From Thalassolituus hydrocarboniclasticus (GTDB taxonomy: Bacteria; Pseudomonadota; Gammaproteobacteria; Pseudomonadales; Oceanobacteraceae): a stretch of 64,000 nt of DNA. Shown piece after piece: positions 1 through 8,387 of the stretch. The position numbers and the translations under genes were made by a program. The stretch covers positions 1,766,448 through 1,830,447 of the forward strand of contig NZ_CP054475.1 of the NCBI RefSeq assembly GCF_025345565.1, given 5' to 3'. The notes under the pieces are model-generated. The model was not told where the DNA came from, did not search any database, and worked only from the letters and a program-made list of their open reading frames with translations. Each line of letters begins with the position of its first letter. Within the stretch, counting starts at the first letter, position 1.

Positions 1-1035
1 ATCGGCATAATTCTGGTGAGTGCGATGGGGGTTATTCTGCTGGCGCTGATCATCAGCGGTTTACTGGCGCATCCATCTATTATCAAAGATGCCTTTGCTT
101 GGCGTTCCGGTTCTGAACGCATTCATTTTACCGATCTGCATAACCGTCTGAGCGTCTGGGGTTTGCCATTTCATCTGATGATGGCCTTTACCGGTGCGTA
201 TTTTGGCCTGGCCGGGCTGATTATTCTGATTGCTGCTGAAGCCTTTCATGATGGCGACCGGGAAGCGGTAACGCGGCAATTTTTCAGTGGCGACCCGGTG
301 GTAGAAGCACAGCCATTACAGGTGGATATTCAGCAGCCGCTGCAGTATCTGAATGCCAACGTGCCCGATGGTCAGTTATTGTTTATGACCATCCACGAAG
401 CCGACAGCGAACAACGCTTTCAGGAATATTATGTGCAGCAACCGGGGCGGCTGATTTATTCCGAAAATTACCGCTTCGATATGCAGGGCAATTTCCTCAA
501 CCGTGCCGGCTATTCCGACGGTGATCTGGCCAAACAGATTGTGTATTCCATTTATCGCCTGCATTTCGGCAATTTTGCCGGTATGGGCAGCAAGCTGCTT
601 TATTTTGTAATGGGGCTGGCCCTTACGGTCGTCTGCGTCAGCGGCATTAATATCTGGCTGAACCGGCGCAAACACGAAGATCTGCTCAACCGCTTATGGG
701 TAGCAGTGGTGTGGGGCGCACCGCTGGCCATTACCGTCTCCGCCATCAGCGGCGTGTTAGCGCGCTGGCCATCGGTAATACCTTTCTGGAGCGTACTGCT
801 GGCAGCGCTGGTATTGGCGGTAATTGCTCAGCCAGCGGCCCGGTTCCGGCGCCAGATTCAGCTTGCCGGAATACTGACCGTATTCGTGCTGTTGGCAGGC
901 TATGCCATTCAATTCGGGCTGGCAGCTGCTTTTGGCGCCGGATTACTGCTGACCTGCGGCCTGTTGGTGTGGGCGCTGGTGCTCGCTGTGTTTGTGATCC
1001 GAAGCTCAGGGACTGGGGTGGGAAAAACCGGGTAA
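1..1035 (+). CDS. PepSY-associated membrane protein, 5'-truncated
   Basis: The reading frame is open from base 1, so the N-terminus lies outside the window and no true start can be assigned; in-frame ATGs at 16 and 25 fall in the middle of a membrane segment. The visible ~340 residues alternate hydrophobic helices with an extracytoplasmic stretch (about residues 85-185 counted from base 16). The layout, with helix-HxLHNRLSVWGLPFHL near the start and a late cluster of four or five helices, is that of the PepSY-associated TM helix family, often found with iron uptake or reductase genes. The arginine-rich ISGINIWLNRRKHE segment after a central helix supports this. The substrate is unknown. It ends 44 nt before a palindrome that closes the neighbouring accessory island, so it is probably the conserved chromosomal flank. 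Confidence 0.7.
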   Translation: MGIILVSAMGVILLALIISGLLAHPSIIKDAFAWRSGSERIHFTDLHNRLSVWGLPFHLMMAFTGAYFGLAGLIILIAAEAFHDGDREAVTRQFFSGDPVVEAQPLQVDIQQPLQYLNANVPDGQLLFMTIHEADSEQRFQEYYVQQPGRLIYSENYRFDMQGNFLNRAGYSDGDLAKQIVYSIYRLHFGNFAGMGSKLLYFVMGLALTVVCVSGINIWLNRRKHEDLLNRLWVAVVWGAPLAITVSAISGVLARWPSVIPFWSVLLAALVLAVIAQPAARFRRQIQLAGILTVFVLLAGYAIQFGLAAAFGAGLLLTCGLLVWALVLAVFVIRSSGTGVGKTG

Positions 1036-1078
1036 GTGCAGGGCAGGGGGGCGGAGAGGGAAGAGAGAAAATTGGTAT

Positions 1079-1109
1079 CGGACACCTGGTCAGTTTGACT
1101 TGGTGTCCG
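1079..1109. repeat. 31-nt near-palindrome at the left edge of the accessory island
   Basis: Perfect 8-bp arms CGGACACC / GGTGTCCG enclose a second perfect 4-bp stem, GTCA-gtt-TGAC. There is no T-run on either side, so it is not a typical intrinsic terminator. The CGGACAC heptamer also occurs at 1585-1591, at the start of the second cassette-like gene, so both ends of that gene carry the same short word. It could be a degenerate recombination site, a dispersed palindromic repeat or an operator. Confidence 0.55.
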
Positions 1110-1125
1110 TTAAAGCGGGGCAGGA

Positions 1126-1569
1126 TCAACCTCGCTCCTTTGACCAGCTGTTTACTGCTTTTTGTAGCAACTGCCTTGTACGTTGGCTGAATAATTTATC
1201 TTGCGATGCATCGAATAGTAACTGAGCCGACTCTTCGGATAACTCTATGACTGGAACCCATTCTGCAGCCATTTCAGCCCAGCGCGACATCCTTTGCTCG
1301 AAGGAGAATATTACAGGCACATGAAATGGGAACGATTCCGCTAGCTCTGACTCGAAACCATTTTCGAGTAAACCAGCTTTCAGTAATTCTAGCTGGCGCT
1401 CATAGCTTTCTCCGTAGCCCTTTTTCATTATAGGTAAAAGCATTAATCCGGATTTCCCTTCACCTATTTTTATCGGGCTATCCTTGTCGATATACCACTC
1501 ACCATCAGAATATGAGACATACGCGGACCAGCCTCCAGCATTGGTAAACAGTGGTCCAATCCATTTCAT
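1126..1569 (-). CDS. Unknown 147-aa protein in a cassette-like position
   Basis: I do not recognise this protein. It has no signal peptide or membrane segment, is moderately acidic and has several tryptophans (for example in FTNAGGWSAYVSYSDGEWYID). The ATG at 1569 has a GAGGAG ribosome-binding site about 10 nt upstream. It is co-oriented with the upstream SIR2-fusion gene, 74 nt away, and the gap is an attC-like site. The G^TT crossover point at 1594/1595 places this gene at the head of the next cassette. Its own downstream attC was not found; only the 1079-1109 palindrome follows. It may be an independent cassette whose 3' site has decayed, or a partner of the SIR2 protein; the sequence does not decide. 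Confidence 0.65.
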   Translation of the reverse strand: MKWIGPLFTNAGGWSAYVSYSDGEWYIDKDSPIKIGEGKSGLMLLPIMKKGYGESYERQLELLKAGLLENGFESELAESFPFHVPVIFSFEQRMSRWAEMAAEWVPVIELSEESAQLLFDASQDKLFSQRTRQLLQKAVNSWSKERG

Positions 1570-1589
1570 GGTGATAATTCTCCTCGGAC

Positions 1590-1651
1590 ACTAACGCTTA
1601 CAGCAGAGGCGTGAGCTTGCGAGCGTCCTCCTGCCTGTTTTTGTTAGATGT
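1590..1651 (-). other. attC-like recombination site of the SIR2-fusion cassette
   Basis: Read on the minus strand, the site begins with R''-type core ACATCTAAC (1643-1651) and ends at the G^TT crossover (1594/1595). Between them lie arms ACAGGCAGGAGG and CCTCTGCTGT, which pair as ACAG/CTGT, AG/CT and GAGG/CCTC with unpaired bases, as in L''/L' arms with extrahelical bases. In the circular form the last G would join TTAGATGT from the cassette's other end (3155-3162). That gives GTTAGATGT, a perfect 9-nt complement of R''. This end-to-end complementarity is the hallmark of an integron cassette. GTTAGAT fits the GTTRRRY consensus. The stop codon of the SIR2-fusion gene lies inside the R'' core. 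Confidence 0.75.
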
Positions 1652-3162
1652 TTTTTCCTATATCTTTAAGAATCCTCGGTATTTCGTCATAACTTTCATA
1701 CCAAATAATATTCACGCCAAGTTCCCGCATGACCTCTTCATTTAGGCTGTGGTGCCTCTCGAGGAATGTTCTTATCGTAGTAGCTGACGCGTTTACTACG
1801 CTCTTTCCACCTTCTTTAGCGAATTCTTCGTAATCTATCCTCTTAAGGAATGCGAAGTGCTTTGGCTTATCCAGTGATTTCGCGGATATTTCAAGCAGCC
1901 TTCTTAAGTTCGGATCGGTAAGCGAAAGACCAACCATCAAACATGCTGTTTCTTTTAAGCTATTTAGCTGTATTAAGTTCGACCAATGATATGCCTCACC
2001 ATATATCTGGTGATAACCTTCTTCCGAGAAGGCCAAAGTTGACTGGTCGATATTAGGATAATTAGTTCTATCTTCTGGTAAGAATCCGTGAACATGATAA
2101 ATTGGCAAGTCTTCTGGCCCGGCCAGGTCAATTTCCTCAAAAATACTCTTAAAAGACAATCCACGCTCAAGAAGCTCCCTCTCAAGCAAGTCATCGAAGT
2201 TATAAGTGAGAACAGATCTAACCCTAGCGCCTGTTCGGCTTGGGGTGCATAAACTCGCAATTGACTTTATCAAAGGTGAATTTATTGAGAATCTTTTGTT
2301 TCTTAATGCATATAACTGATTAGTTACGGACTCGATGAATTTGCTTTGCTCTTCACTAGACCCTGAAGATAACCCTTTTCTTAAATAACGAGCGAGCATT
2401 AACGCAGAAGGCCCATCTATTTCACGCAACCTTCTAACAATACTCGATATTTGATCATTTTCAGTTTTCTTCTCACCTAAACCGTCATCGGTGAGCATAG
2501 AAACAAAAAGTGAATTTAATAGTGTATCCCAGTCAGGAAGACCAGCACTACTAGACACACCAGCTCCAAGCATCATTGAAAATCTGCCACTGCTATAATG
2601 ATAAGCGACCTCTTTAATCACCTCGTTTCTTTGTTCTTTCCAATCGTCGGATGAGCGGGAAATCGCTTGCTTAAATCGAATTGAGAAGAGGGTATTAACC
2701 AATTTTGTGGCTTCAGCCTGATGTTTTTTAATCAAGCCTTGTATTTCATCCTTTCCCCAAAAAAATACCTTTTCTTTGAAATTACTGCTTAACTTTTCAA
2801 AGTAGGATGAGCTCTTAATTTCTCGCATTGAGATAATTAGAAGCGCTTCATTTTCGGATCTAATGAATTTTTTATGCCAATTGACGATAGAATTGACTTT
2901 ATTTGGAGATATTGAATGAACTATTTCGATAGCTAATGGTTGATTAATTCCCGCCAGACCATTTGGAGCATAGGCATCAAATCTAGATTTAGAGTTTCGC
3001 TCTTCGGTAATCAACTCACTTCCAGAACTAACTGCTTCTATCCGTAGCAGTTCCAGTAAAAAAGATTCAACCAGGTAGTATCCGCCTGATCCATAGTCAA
3101 ATAGCTTTTCTTCTAGGATATTAAAATTCAATTTCTAGGTTTCCTGTCATTTTGACATCTAA
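1595..3162 (-). mobile_element. Integron-type gene cassette carrying a SIR2-fusion gene
   Basis: The unit runs on the minus strand from TTAGATG (3162) through one gene filling almost all of it to an attC-like site ending at 1595, about 1.57 kb. The gene lies 30 nt inside the 5' boundary and terminates within attC, the compact layout typical of cassettes. The interior is visibly AT-rich compared with both flanking regions. No integrase gene is present in the window, so this is an array fragment lacking an integrase or an insertion at a secondary site. The boundaries come from core-site matching and were not tested with a covariance model. Confidence 0.72.
1644..3131 (-). CDS. Nuclease-like/SIR2-domain fusion protein, probable defence effector
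   Basis: 495 aa. Residues ~185-415 form a SIR2-type NAD-binding domain: GAGVSSSAGLPDW (189-201), TYNFDDL (309-315, N311 in the NAD-site position), YHVHG (345-349, catalytic-His region) and GLSLTDPNLRRLL (401-413). SIR2 domains of this type act as NADases in bacterial antiphage systems (ThsA, DSR, SIR2-APAZ). Residues ~1-150 resemble a restriction-endonuclease fold: E22, D52 in RFDAYAP and E69 in LAIEIV. The usual ExK lysine is absent, so nuclease activity is uncertain. The start is a TTG with an AGGAAA box about 10 nt upstream and an in-frame stop two codons before it; the next ATG is at residue 103. Antiphage function is inferred from domain content and cassette context. Confidence 0.8.
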   Translation of the reverse strand: MNFNILEEKLFDYGSGGYYLVESFLLELLRIEAVSSGSELITEERNSKSRFDAYAPNGLAGINQPLAIEIVHSISPNKVNSIVNWHKKFIRSENEALLIISMREIKSSSYFEKLSSNFKEKVFFWGKDEIQGLIKKHQAEATKLVNTLFSIRFKQAISRSSDDWKEQRNEVIKEVAYHYSSGRFSMMLGAGVSSSAGLPDWDTLLNSLFVSMLTDDGLGEKKTENDQISSIVRRLREIDGPSALMLARYLRKGLSSGSSEEQSKFIESVTNQLYALRNKRFSINSPLIKSIASLCTPSRTGARVRSVLTYNFDDLLERELLERGLSFKSIFEEIDLAGPEDLPIYHVHGFLPEDRTNYPNIDQSTLAFSEEGYHQIYGEAYHWSNLIQLNSLKETACLMVGLSLTDPNLRRLLEISAKSLDKPKHFAFLKRIDYEEFAKEGGKSVVNASATTIRTFLERHHSLNEEVMRELGVNIIWYESYDEIPRILKDIGKNI

Positions 3163-3173
3163 CAGTTTCTTAG
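3159..3173 (-). other. attI-like simple site at the cassette's 5' boundary
   Basis: Read on the minus strand, CTAAGAAACTGTTAG combines an inverted left core (CTAA) with a GTTAG right core, and the cassette starts after the G. It matches the simple site of class 1 attI (CTAAAACAAAGTTAG) at 11 of 15 positions by eye. It could also be the right core of a lost upstream cassette. No integrase gene lies to the right, where one would be expected. Confidence 0.4.
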
Positions 3174-3564
3174 TAGGCATGCTCATTTACACACCTGTGT
3201 CCTTGTTCAAGGTCCGAGTCTAACCCACTGTCACCGCTGCGAAAAGCGCCGCTAATGACATTGCTATCAGGCTATAAACGCGCACGCACACTATCACTCC
3301 GCCATCGTTTTACACTTAGCGCACTATCTCGTTGATCAATCCGTTAACTCATTGATTTTACAGGGTATATTCTTCCTGGTAGGTGACAGATTGCGCATCG
3401 TTATTTTGATACCGGCGCGTAAACGCGCAGGATTCCGGCCATTTATTAAAATAATCTGGTGGACTATTCAGTAGTCTGATACGCAGTCGTCTGGTGCGGT
3501 GTTTATTACTGCGCCCAGCAGCCCCGACCGAGCTACACTATTTTTATATATTGCGGAGGTGCTT
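3174..3564. other. Intergenic stretch between the cassette island and ald
   Basis: No gene is supported here. The left part contains GTTAGAC on the minus strand (centred at 3220), a match to the integron core consensus but without a partner arm, and the small palindrome CCTTGTTCAAGG (3201-3212). The right part holds a GC-rich hairpin, GCGCG-taaa-CGCGC (3415-3428), and presumably the ald promoter; I could not pick a convincing -35/-10 pair. No integrase remnant was recognised. Confidence 0.5.
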
Positions 3565-4683
3565 ATGCGTATTGGTGTCCCGAAAGAGATTAAAAACCAT
3601 GAATACCGGGTTGGCCTGACCCCGGACAGCGTGCGCGAGCTGGTGCATCGCGGTCATGAAGTCTGGGTGCAGCAGAACGCAGGAGCGGCCATTGGCTTCA
3701 GTGATGACGATTATCTGAGCTGTGGGGCAATGGTCGTTGATACCGCGGCTGAGGTGTTTGATAACGCCGAACTGATCGTTAAGGTCAAAGAGCCGCAGCC
3801 GGAAGAAATCAGCCTGATCAGTGCTGAACATACGCTGTTTACCTATCTGCATCTGGCGCCGGACCCGGCACTGACCCAGGCGCTGATGGCAACCGGTGCC
3901 ACAGGCATCGCCTATGAAACCGTCACCGATAAAGCCGGGCGGCTGCCATTATTGGCCCCGATGTCAGAAATCGCCGGGCGCATAGCGGTGCAAGCCGGTG
4001 CCCGCAGTCTGGAGATGGAGGCTGGCGGGCGCGGGGTGTTGCTGGCCGGAGCGCCGGGAGTGCCGGCTGGCGAGGTGGTGATTATCGGCGCCGGGGTCGT
4101 AGGGCGAAATGCTCTGGCCATCGCCGTGGGCATGGGCGCGCAGGTCACCGTGCTCGATACCTCGATGCAGGCGCTGCGCGAGCTGGATCAGCAGTACGGC
4201 AACCGCATCCAGACCCGTTTTTCTACCCGCACCGTATTGGATGAGTGTCTGCCCAGGGCCGATCTGGTGATTGGTGCGGTATTAATTCCCGGTGCTGCAG
4301 CGCCTAAACTGGTGCTGCGTACTCATTTAGAAAGCATGAAGCGCGGCGCGGTGATCGTCGATGTCGCCATCGATCAGGGCGGTTGTGTGGAAAGCGCACG
4401 GCCAACCACCCACAGCAATCCAACCTATGTCGACAGCGGCGTGGTGCACTACTGCGTTGCCAATATGCCGGGGGCGGTAGCCCGCACTGCCACGCAGGCA
4501 CTGAACAACGCTACCTTGCCCTTTGTTCTGGCGCTGGCGGCTAAAGGGGTTGAGCAGGCGCTGCGTGATGACCCGTATTTGCGTATGGGCCTGAACCTGT
4601 GTCAGGGCGCGCTGACCAGTGCCGAAGTGGCGGCCAGTCAGGGTGTGGATTATGTTGAGCGCGAGACGCTGCTCGGGCTCTGA
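3565..4683 (+). CDS. ald: Alanine dehydrogenase
   Basis: NAD-dependent alanine dehydrogenase, interconverting L-alanine and pyruvate plus ammonia in the cytosol. The 372-aa product begins MRIGVPKEIKNHEYRVGLTP, the family's N-terminal signature. It carries a Rossmann fold with GAGVVGRNALAIAVGMGAQVTVLD at about residue 175 and the C-terminal NMPGAVARTATQALNNATLPF segment. The ATG at 3565 is chosen over an upstream in-frame ATG at 3499 because it follows GCGGAGGTG and matches the family N-terminus exactly. The gene is monocistronic and closed by a strong terminator at 4721-4744. It supplies pyruvate from alanine or stores nitrogen as alanine. Confidence 0.95.
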   Translation: MRIGVPKEIKNHEYRVGLTPDSVRELVHRGHEVWVQQNAGAAIGFSDDDYLSCGAMVVDTAAEVFDNAELIVKVKEPQPEEISLISAEHTLFTYLHLAPDPALTQALMATGATGIAYETVTDKAGRLPLLAPMSEIAGRIAVQAGARSLEMEAGGRGVLLAGAPGVPAGEVVIIGAGVVGRNALAIAVGMGAQVTVLDTSMQALRELDQQYGNRIQTRFSTRTVLDECLPRADLVIGAVLIPGAAAPKLVLRTHLESMKRGAVIVDVAIDQGGCVESARPTTHSNPTYVDSGVVHYCVANMPGAVARTATQALNNATLPFVLALAAKGVEQALRDDPYLRMGLNLCQGALTSAEVAASQGVDYVERETLLGL

Positions 4684-4720
4684 GCGTATCCGCAGATAAA
4701 AAATACCAGCAAACATAAAA

Positions 4721-4744
4721 ACGGAGCGTCAGGCTCCGTTTTTT
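4721..4744 (+). terminator. Intrinsic terminator of ald
   Basis: Stem ACGGAGC / GCTCCGT with loop gtcag is followed by a T-run and preceded by an A-run. It lies 38 nt after the ald stop codon and could work from both strands. Confidence 0.9.
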
Positions 4745-4847
4745 ATGGCCTGTCCAGATTCCGCTTATCGCCAGCAAGTGATCCGCTCTCAAAGACCATC
4801 TTCTCTGGTACTCTATGGCCTGCCAACCACTTGCCCGCAGGGAAAGC

Positions 4848-7800
4848 ATGTTCCGCCTCTATCATTCCAACGATCTTGAAATTCTTAAGGGCATTCTTGT
4901 CCATCAGATGCAGGAATCGCCCGTCGGCCCCTTTGGTCAGGAAGCCATTCTGGTACAGAGTCAGGGCATGTCGCACTGGCTCAAACTACAGCTGGCTGAT
5001 TCGCTGGGGATCGCCGCGCAGGTGGATTTTCCGCTGCCCTCAAGCTTTGTCTGGCAGGTGTTTAACCGTCTGAAACCGGAGCTGCCGGAACGCTCCCATT
5101 TCGATAAACAGATCATGGCGTGGAAGCTGGTGCGTCTGTTGCCAATGCTGGCAACACAGCCGGGCTGTGAGGCCATTGCCCATTACCTGCAGAACGATGC
5201 CGATGGCGTTAAGTGTTATCAGCTGGCGCAAACCATCGCCGACGTGTTTGACCAGTATCTGGTGTATCGCCCGGACTGGCTGCTGAGCTGGGAGCTGGGT
5301 GAGGATGAAGTCGCCGATACACAGGTATCGGCCCATCCGTGGCAGCCGCTGGTGTGGCGGGCGTTAGTGGCCGACAGCGCCAGACTTGGTCATTCGCTGG
5401 ATCACCGCGCGCGCCTGCTGCAGGAGCTGGAACAGCTGGTGCAGGCCCATCCTGAACGTCTGGCCGATCTGCCCAAACGGTTGTTTGTGTTTGGTATTGC
5501 GGCGTTGCCCGGCAGCTACTGGCAGGTGTTGCAGGCGATTTCGCCGGTGATTGAAGTGCATTTCTTTTTGCTCAATCCGTGCAAAAACTTCTGGGGCGAT
5601 ATCGTCAGCGAACGGCAGAAGATGCGCATTCTGCGTGATAACCCAGAGGTGGAAACCCTGCTGGACAGCGGTAATCCGTTACTCGCTTCCTGGGGGCGTT
5701 TAGGGCGCGATTTCCTCACGCTGGTACACGAAACCGCCGAGCAGTATGAAGGCCGTATTCAGGATGTGGATGCCTATTTAGAGCGGGAGCTTGAACCTGA
5801 ATCACAAACGCTGCTGGCGCACCTGCAGCAGGACATCCTCACCCTCACTGATCGTCAGCAGGGCGCGTTCAGTAAAGAGGCACAATTACACAGCCACTTT
5901 AAACAAAGCATCGCGTCTGATGACGGCAGCGTGCGTTTAATCAGCGCCCACAGCCCATTGCGTGAAGTGCAGCGCCTGTACGATCAGATTCTGCACTGGC
6001 TGGATAACGACCCGGACCTTAAACCGCGCGATATCGTGGTGATGGTGCCGGATATCGACCAGTACGCGCCCTATATCGACGCCGTATTTGCCAGCAGCCG
6101 CGCGCGCACAGATCAGGGCGGTGAGTACCGTATTCCCTGGGCCATTGCCGACCAGTCGATGGCGCAGGAAGATCCGCTCATCGACAGCTTCCTCAGCCTG
6201 TTGGGGCTGGGTGACTCGCGCCTGCTGATTACCGAAGTGCAGGACTGGCTGGATGTATCCGCTATCCGCAGCCGTTTTAATATCCGCGAAGACGATCTGC
6301 CGGCACTGCGTGACTGGCTGGCGCAGGCGCAGATTCGCTGGGGCTTAAACAGCGAACAGCGTCAGCAGCTGGGCTTGCCGGCGTTTGAGCAGAACAGCTG
6401 GCGTAAAGGTTTGCGCCAGTTATTGCTGGGTTATCTGACCCCGGACAGCCGTCAGGATTTTATGGGCGATTTTCCGGTGGCGGCCACCGAAGGCAACGAA
6501 GGCGAATTGCTTGGTCATTTAATGGCCTTTATCGACGTGCTGGAACACTGGCAGCGGCTGTTTGCGGCCGGGCCGCGTCATGTTGCTGACTGGTCGGCGT
6601 CGCTGCTGCGGCTGCTGGATGATCTGTATCTGGCCGACAGTATTGAGCAGAACTCGCTGCAGCGTATCCGCGATGCTATTCAGCGCTGGCAGGAAGAATT
6701 AACCCTGGCCGGCTTTAACGGCGAATTATCCGCACCGGTGGTGCGCAGCTGGTTTAACGAACAATTAGGGCAGCAGGGCGGCTGGCAGCGTTTTCTCGCC
6801 GGGCCGGTGAACTTCTGTACCCTGATGCCGATGCGTTCCATCCCGTTTAAAGCGGTGTGTCTGCTGGGCATGAACGACGAGGATTATCCGCGCCGGGTAA
6901 CGCCGGTGGGCTTCGATTTAATGGTTGCCGGGCGCAGCCGCCGTGGTGACCGTTCACGCCGCGAAGATGACCGTTATCTGTTTCTGGAGGCGGTGTGTTC
7001 GGCGCAGGATTATCTGTACATCAGTTACCGTGGTCACGATGTGCGGGAAAATGCCGAATTGCAGCCGTCGGTGCTGGTGGCGGAACTGCGCGATTATTTA
7101 TGCGATGGTTTTGCCCTTGAGCAGGATCTTGATTTACCGCACCAGCAAAGCCGTCAACAGATGCTGCACTGGCTGCTGGAGGAGCTGCCACTGCAGCCCT
7201 ATAACCGTCAGGCCTTTGCGGCTGATGATTTATTGAAGCGTCATGTGCGCAGTTATCAGCAGGTGTGGGCCGACGTCGCCGCTGAGCAGGGTACTGGCCA
7301 TGAAGCGGAAAATGATCATTTCTTCAGTGAGCCGCTGGCTATTCCGGCCGATATCGATACCAGCGTGGTTGCCTGGGAAGACGTGAAGCAGGCCCTGGCA
7401 GACCCGCTTAAATATTTTGTCACCCGCCGCTTAAAAGCCTCGTTCGATGTGTACTGGCAACAGCACGAAACCGAAGAACCCTTTGCCTTAAATGGTCTGG
7501 ATTTATATCAGCTGAAAGACGACTGGCTGCAATTGGCCATGGCCGATATTCAGCAGGGCCACGCTGAAGAATTAAGCGATGAACTGGCTTTTACCCGTCG
7601 CCAGCAGGCGCTGGGGCAATTACCGGTAAATGCTCTGGGTAAAGTCTGGAGCGATGATCTGATTGATTATTCGCGCCCGCTGGCGCAGAAAATCGTCGAA
7701 TTATCCGAATTCCGTATGGAGGTAAAAGCACTGTCGGTACCGTTGGAAAACTGCACCGTGCAGGGCGAACTGCAGCAGGCATTTGTGCGCCATCAGGGTG

Positions 7801-8387
7801 ATGATTGCGGTTATCTGCTGTATCACCGCGTCGGTGATATTTATGGTAAACATTTATTGCAGGCCTGGCTGGATGCCTTGCTGGTGGCTGCGGCCGCGCC
7901 GGCTCTCTCTCCTCAGAGTATCAGTCATGTCTGCCTGCTCGGTTTAAGCAAAGACAAGGGTAATACCTGGCTGCGGGAAATACAGCTGGGCTTGCCCGCA
8001 CCGGACACTGCGCTGGCTTTAATTAAACAGGCCGTCGACTGGTACTGGCAGTGCTGGTGTAAACCCATCGCGCATTTACCCGATACGCTGTGGAGTCTGA
8101 TTCAGGCGCAGGAATTATTTGCCGAAAAACACGCCGACGATGCCGACGCGCAAGCCGATGCCATGCAAAAAGAAATCAACAAACTGGCCGAGCGGGATTT
8201 TGGTGAACTGGCATCACCTTATTTACAGCGCTGTTTGCCGGACTTTGTCGCGCAGTTGCAAAGCCAGTCGCCCGATCAGTGGCTTGCTGAGCAGGGCATC
8301 TTGCTGACCAGTCTGAAAAAACACATAAAAACCGATGAACTGCATAAAGACTCCGCTGCCAGCTACGGTGGAGGAGAAGGCGTATGA
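4848..8387 (+). CDS. recC: Exodeoxyribonuclease V subunit gamma (RecC)
   Basis: 1179-aa RecC, the scaffold and Chi-scanning subunit of RecBCD, which processes double-strand breaks and degrades foreign linear DNA. The N-terminus, FRLYHSNDLEILKGILVHQM then EAILVQSQGMSHWLKLQLAD, matches the RecC family, whose members start M-x-R/V-YHSN. The ATG at 4848, preceded by a GGGAAA box, is therefore preferred to the in-frame ATG at 4815. A degenerate helicase fold follows, with RLISAHSPLREVQRLYDQIL (~365) and CLLGMNDEDYPRR (~690). Length is close to the E. coli protein. It heads recC-recB-recD with ATGA overlaps; the pitrilysin gene that separates recC and recB in E. coli is absent. Confidence 0.96.
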   Translation: MFRLYHSNDLEILKGILVHQMQESPVGPFGQEAILVQSQGMSHWLKLQLADSLGIAAQVDFPLPSSFVWQVFNRLKPELPERSHFDKQIMAWKLVRLLPMLATQPGCEAIAHYLQNDADGVKCYQLAQTIADVFDQYLVYRPDWLLSWELGEDEVADTQVSAHPWQPLVWRALVADSARLGHSLDHRARLLQELEQLVQAHPERLADLPKRLFVFGIAALPGSYWQVLQAISPVIEVHFFLLNPCKNFWGDIVSERQKMRILRDNPEVETLLDSGNPLLASWGRLGRDFLTLVHETAEQYEGRIQDVDAYLERELEPESQTLLAHLQQDILTLTDRQQGAFSKEAQLHSHFKQSIASDDGSVRLISAHSPLREVQRLYDQILHWLDNDPDLKPRDIVVMVPDIDQYAPYIDAVFASSRARTDQGGEYRIPWAIADQSMAQEDPLIDSFLSLLGLGDSRLLITEVQDWLDVSAIRSRFNIREDDLPALRDWLAQAQIRWGLNSEQRQQLGLPAFEQNSWRKGLRQLLLGYLTPDSRQDFMGDFPVAATEGNEGELLGHLMAFIDVLEHWQRLFAAGPRHVADWSASLLRLLDDLYLADSIEQNSLQRIRDAIQRWQEELTLAGFNGELSAPVVRSWFNEQLGQQGGWQRFLAGPVNFCTLMPMRSIPFKAVCLLGMNDEDYPRRVTPVGFDLMVAGRSRRGDRSRREDDRYLFLEAVCSAQDYLYISYRGHDVRENAELQPSVLVAELRDYLCDGFALEQDLDLPHQQSRQQMLHWLLEELPLQPYNRQAFAADDLLKRHVRSYQQVWADVAAEQGTGHEAENDHFFSEPLAIPADIDTSVVAWEDVKQALADPLKYFVTRRLKASFDVYWQQHETEEPFALNGLDLYQLKDDWLQLAMADIQQGHAEELSDELAFTRRQQALGQLPVNALGKVWSDDLIDYSRPLAQKIVELSEFRMEVKALSVPLENCTVQGELQQAFVRHQGDDCGYLLYHRVGDIYGKHLLQAWLDALLVAAAAPALSPQSISHVCLLGLSKDKGNTWLREIQLGLPAPDTALALIKQAVDWYWQCWCKPIAHLPDTLWSLIQAQELFAEKHADDADAQADAMQKEINKLAERDFGELASPYLQRCLPDFVAQLQSQSPDQWLAEQGILLTSLKKHIKTDELHKDSAASYGGGEGV

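Noticed and set aside
3196-3240. Further integron core site (GTTAGAC on the minus strand)
   Set aside because: The core fits the consensus, but no complementary R'' arm or attC-like fold was found within cassette-like distance.
1036-3564. Prophage, transposon or toxin-antitoxin remnant around the SIR2 gene
   Set aside because: No transposase, integrase, terminal repeats or phage genes are visible; the core-site evidence favours an integron cassette.
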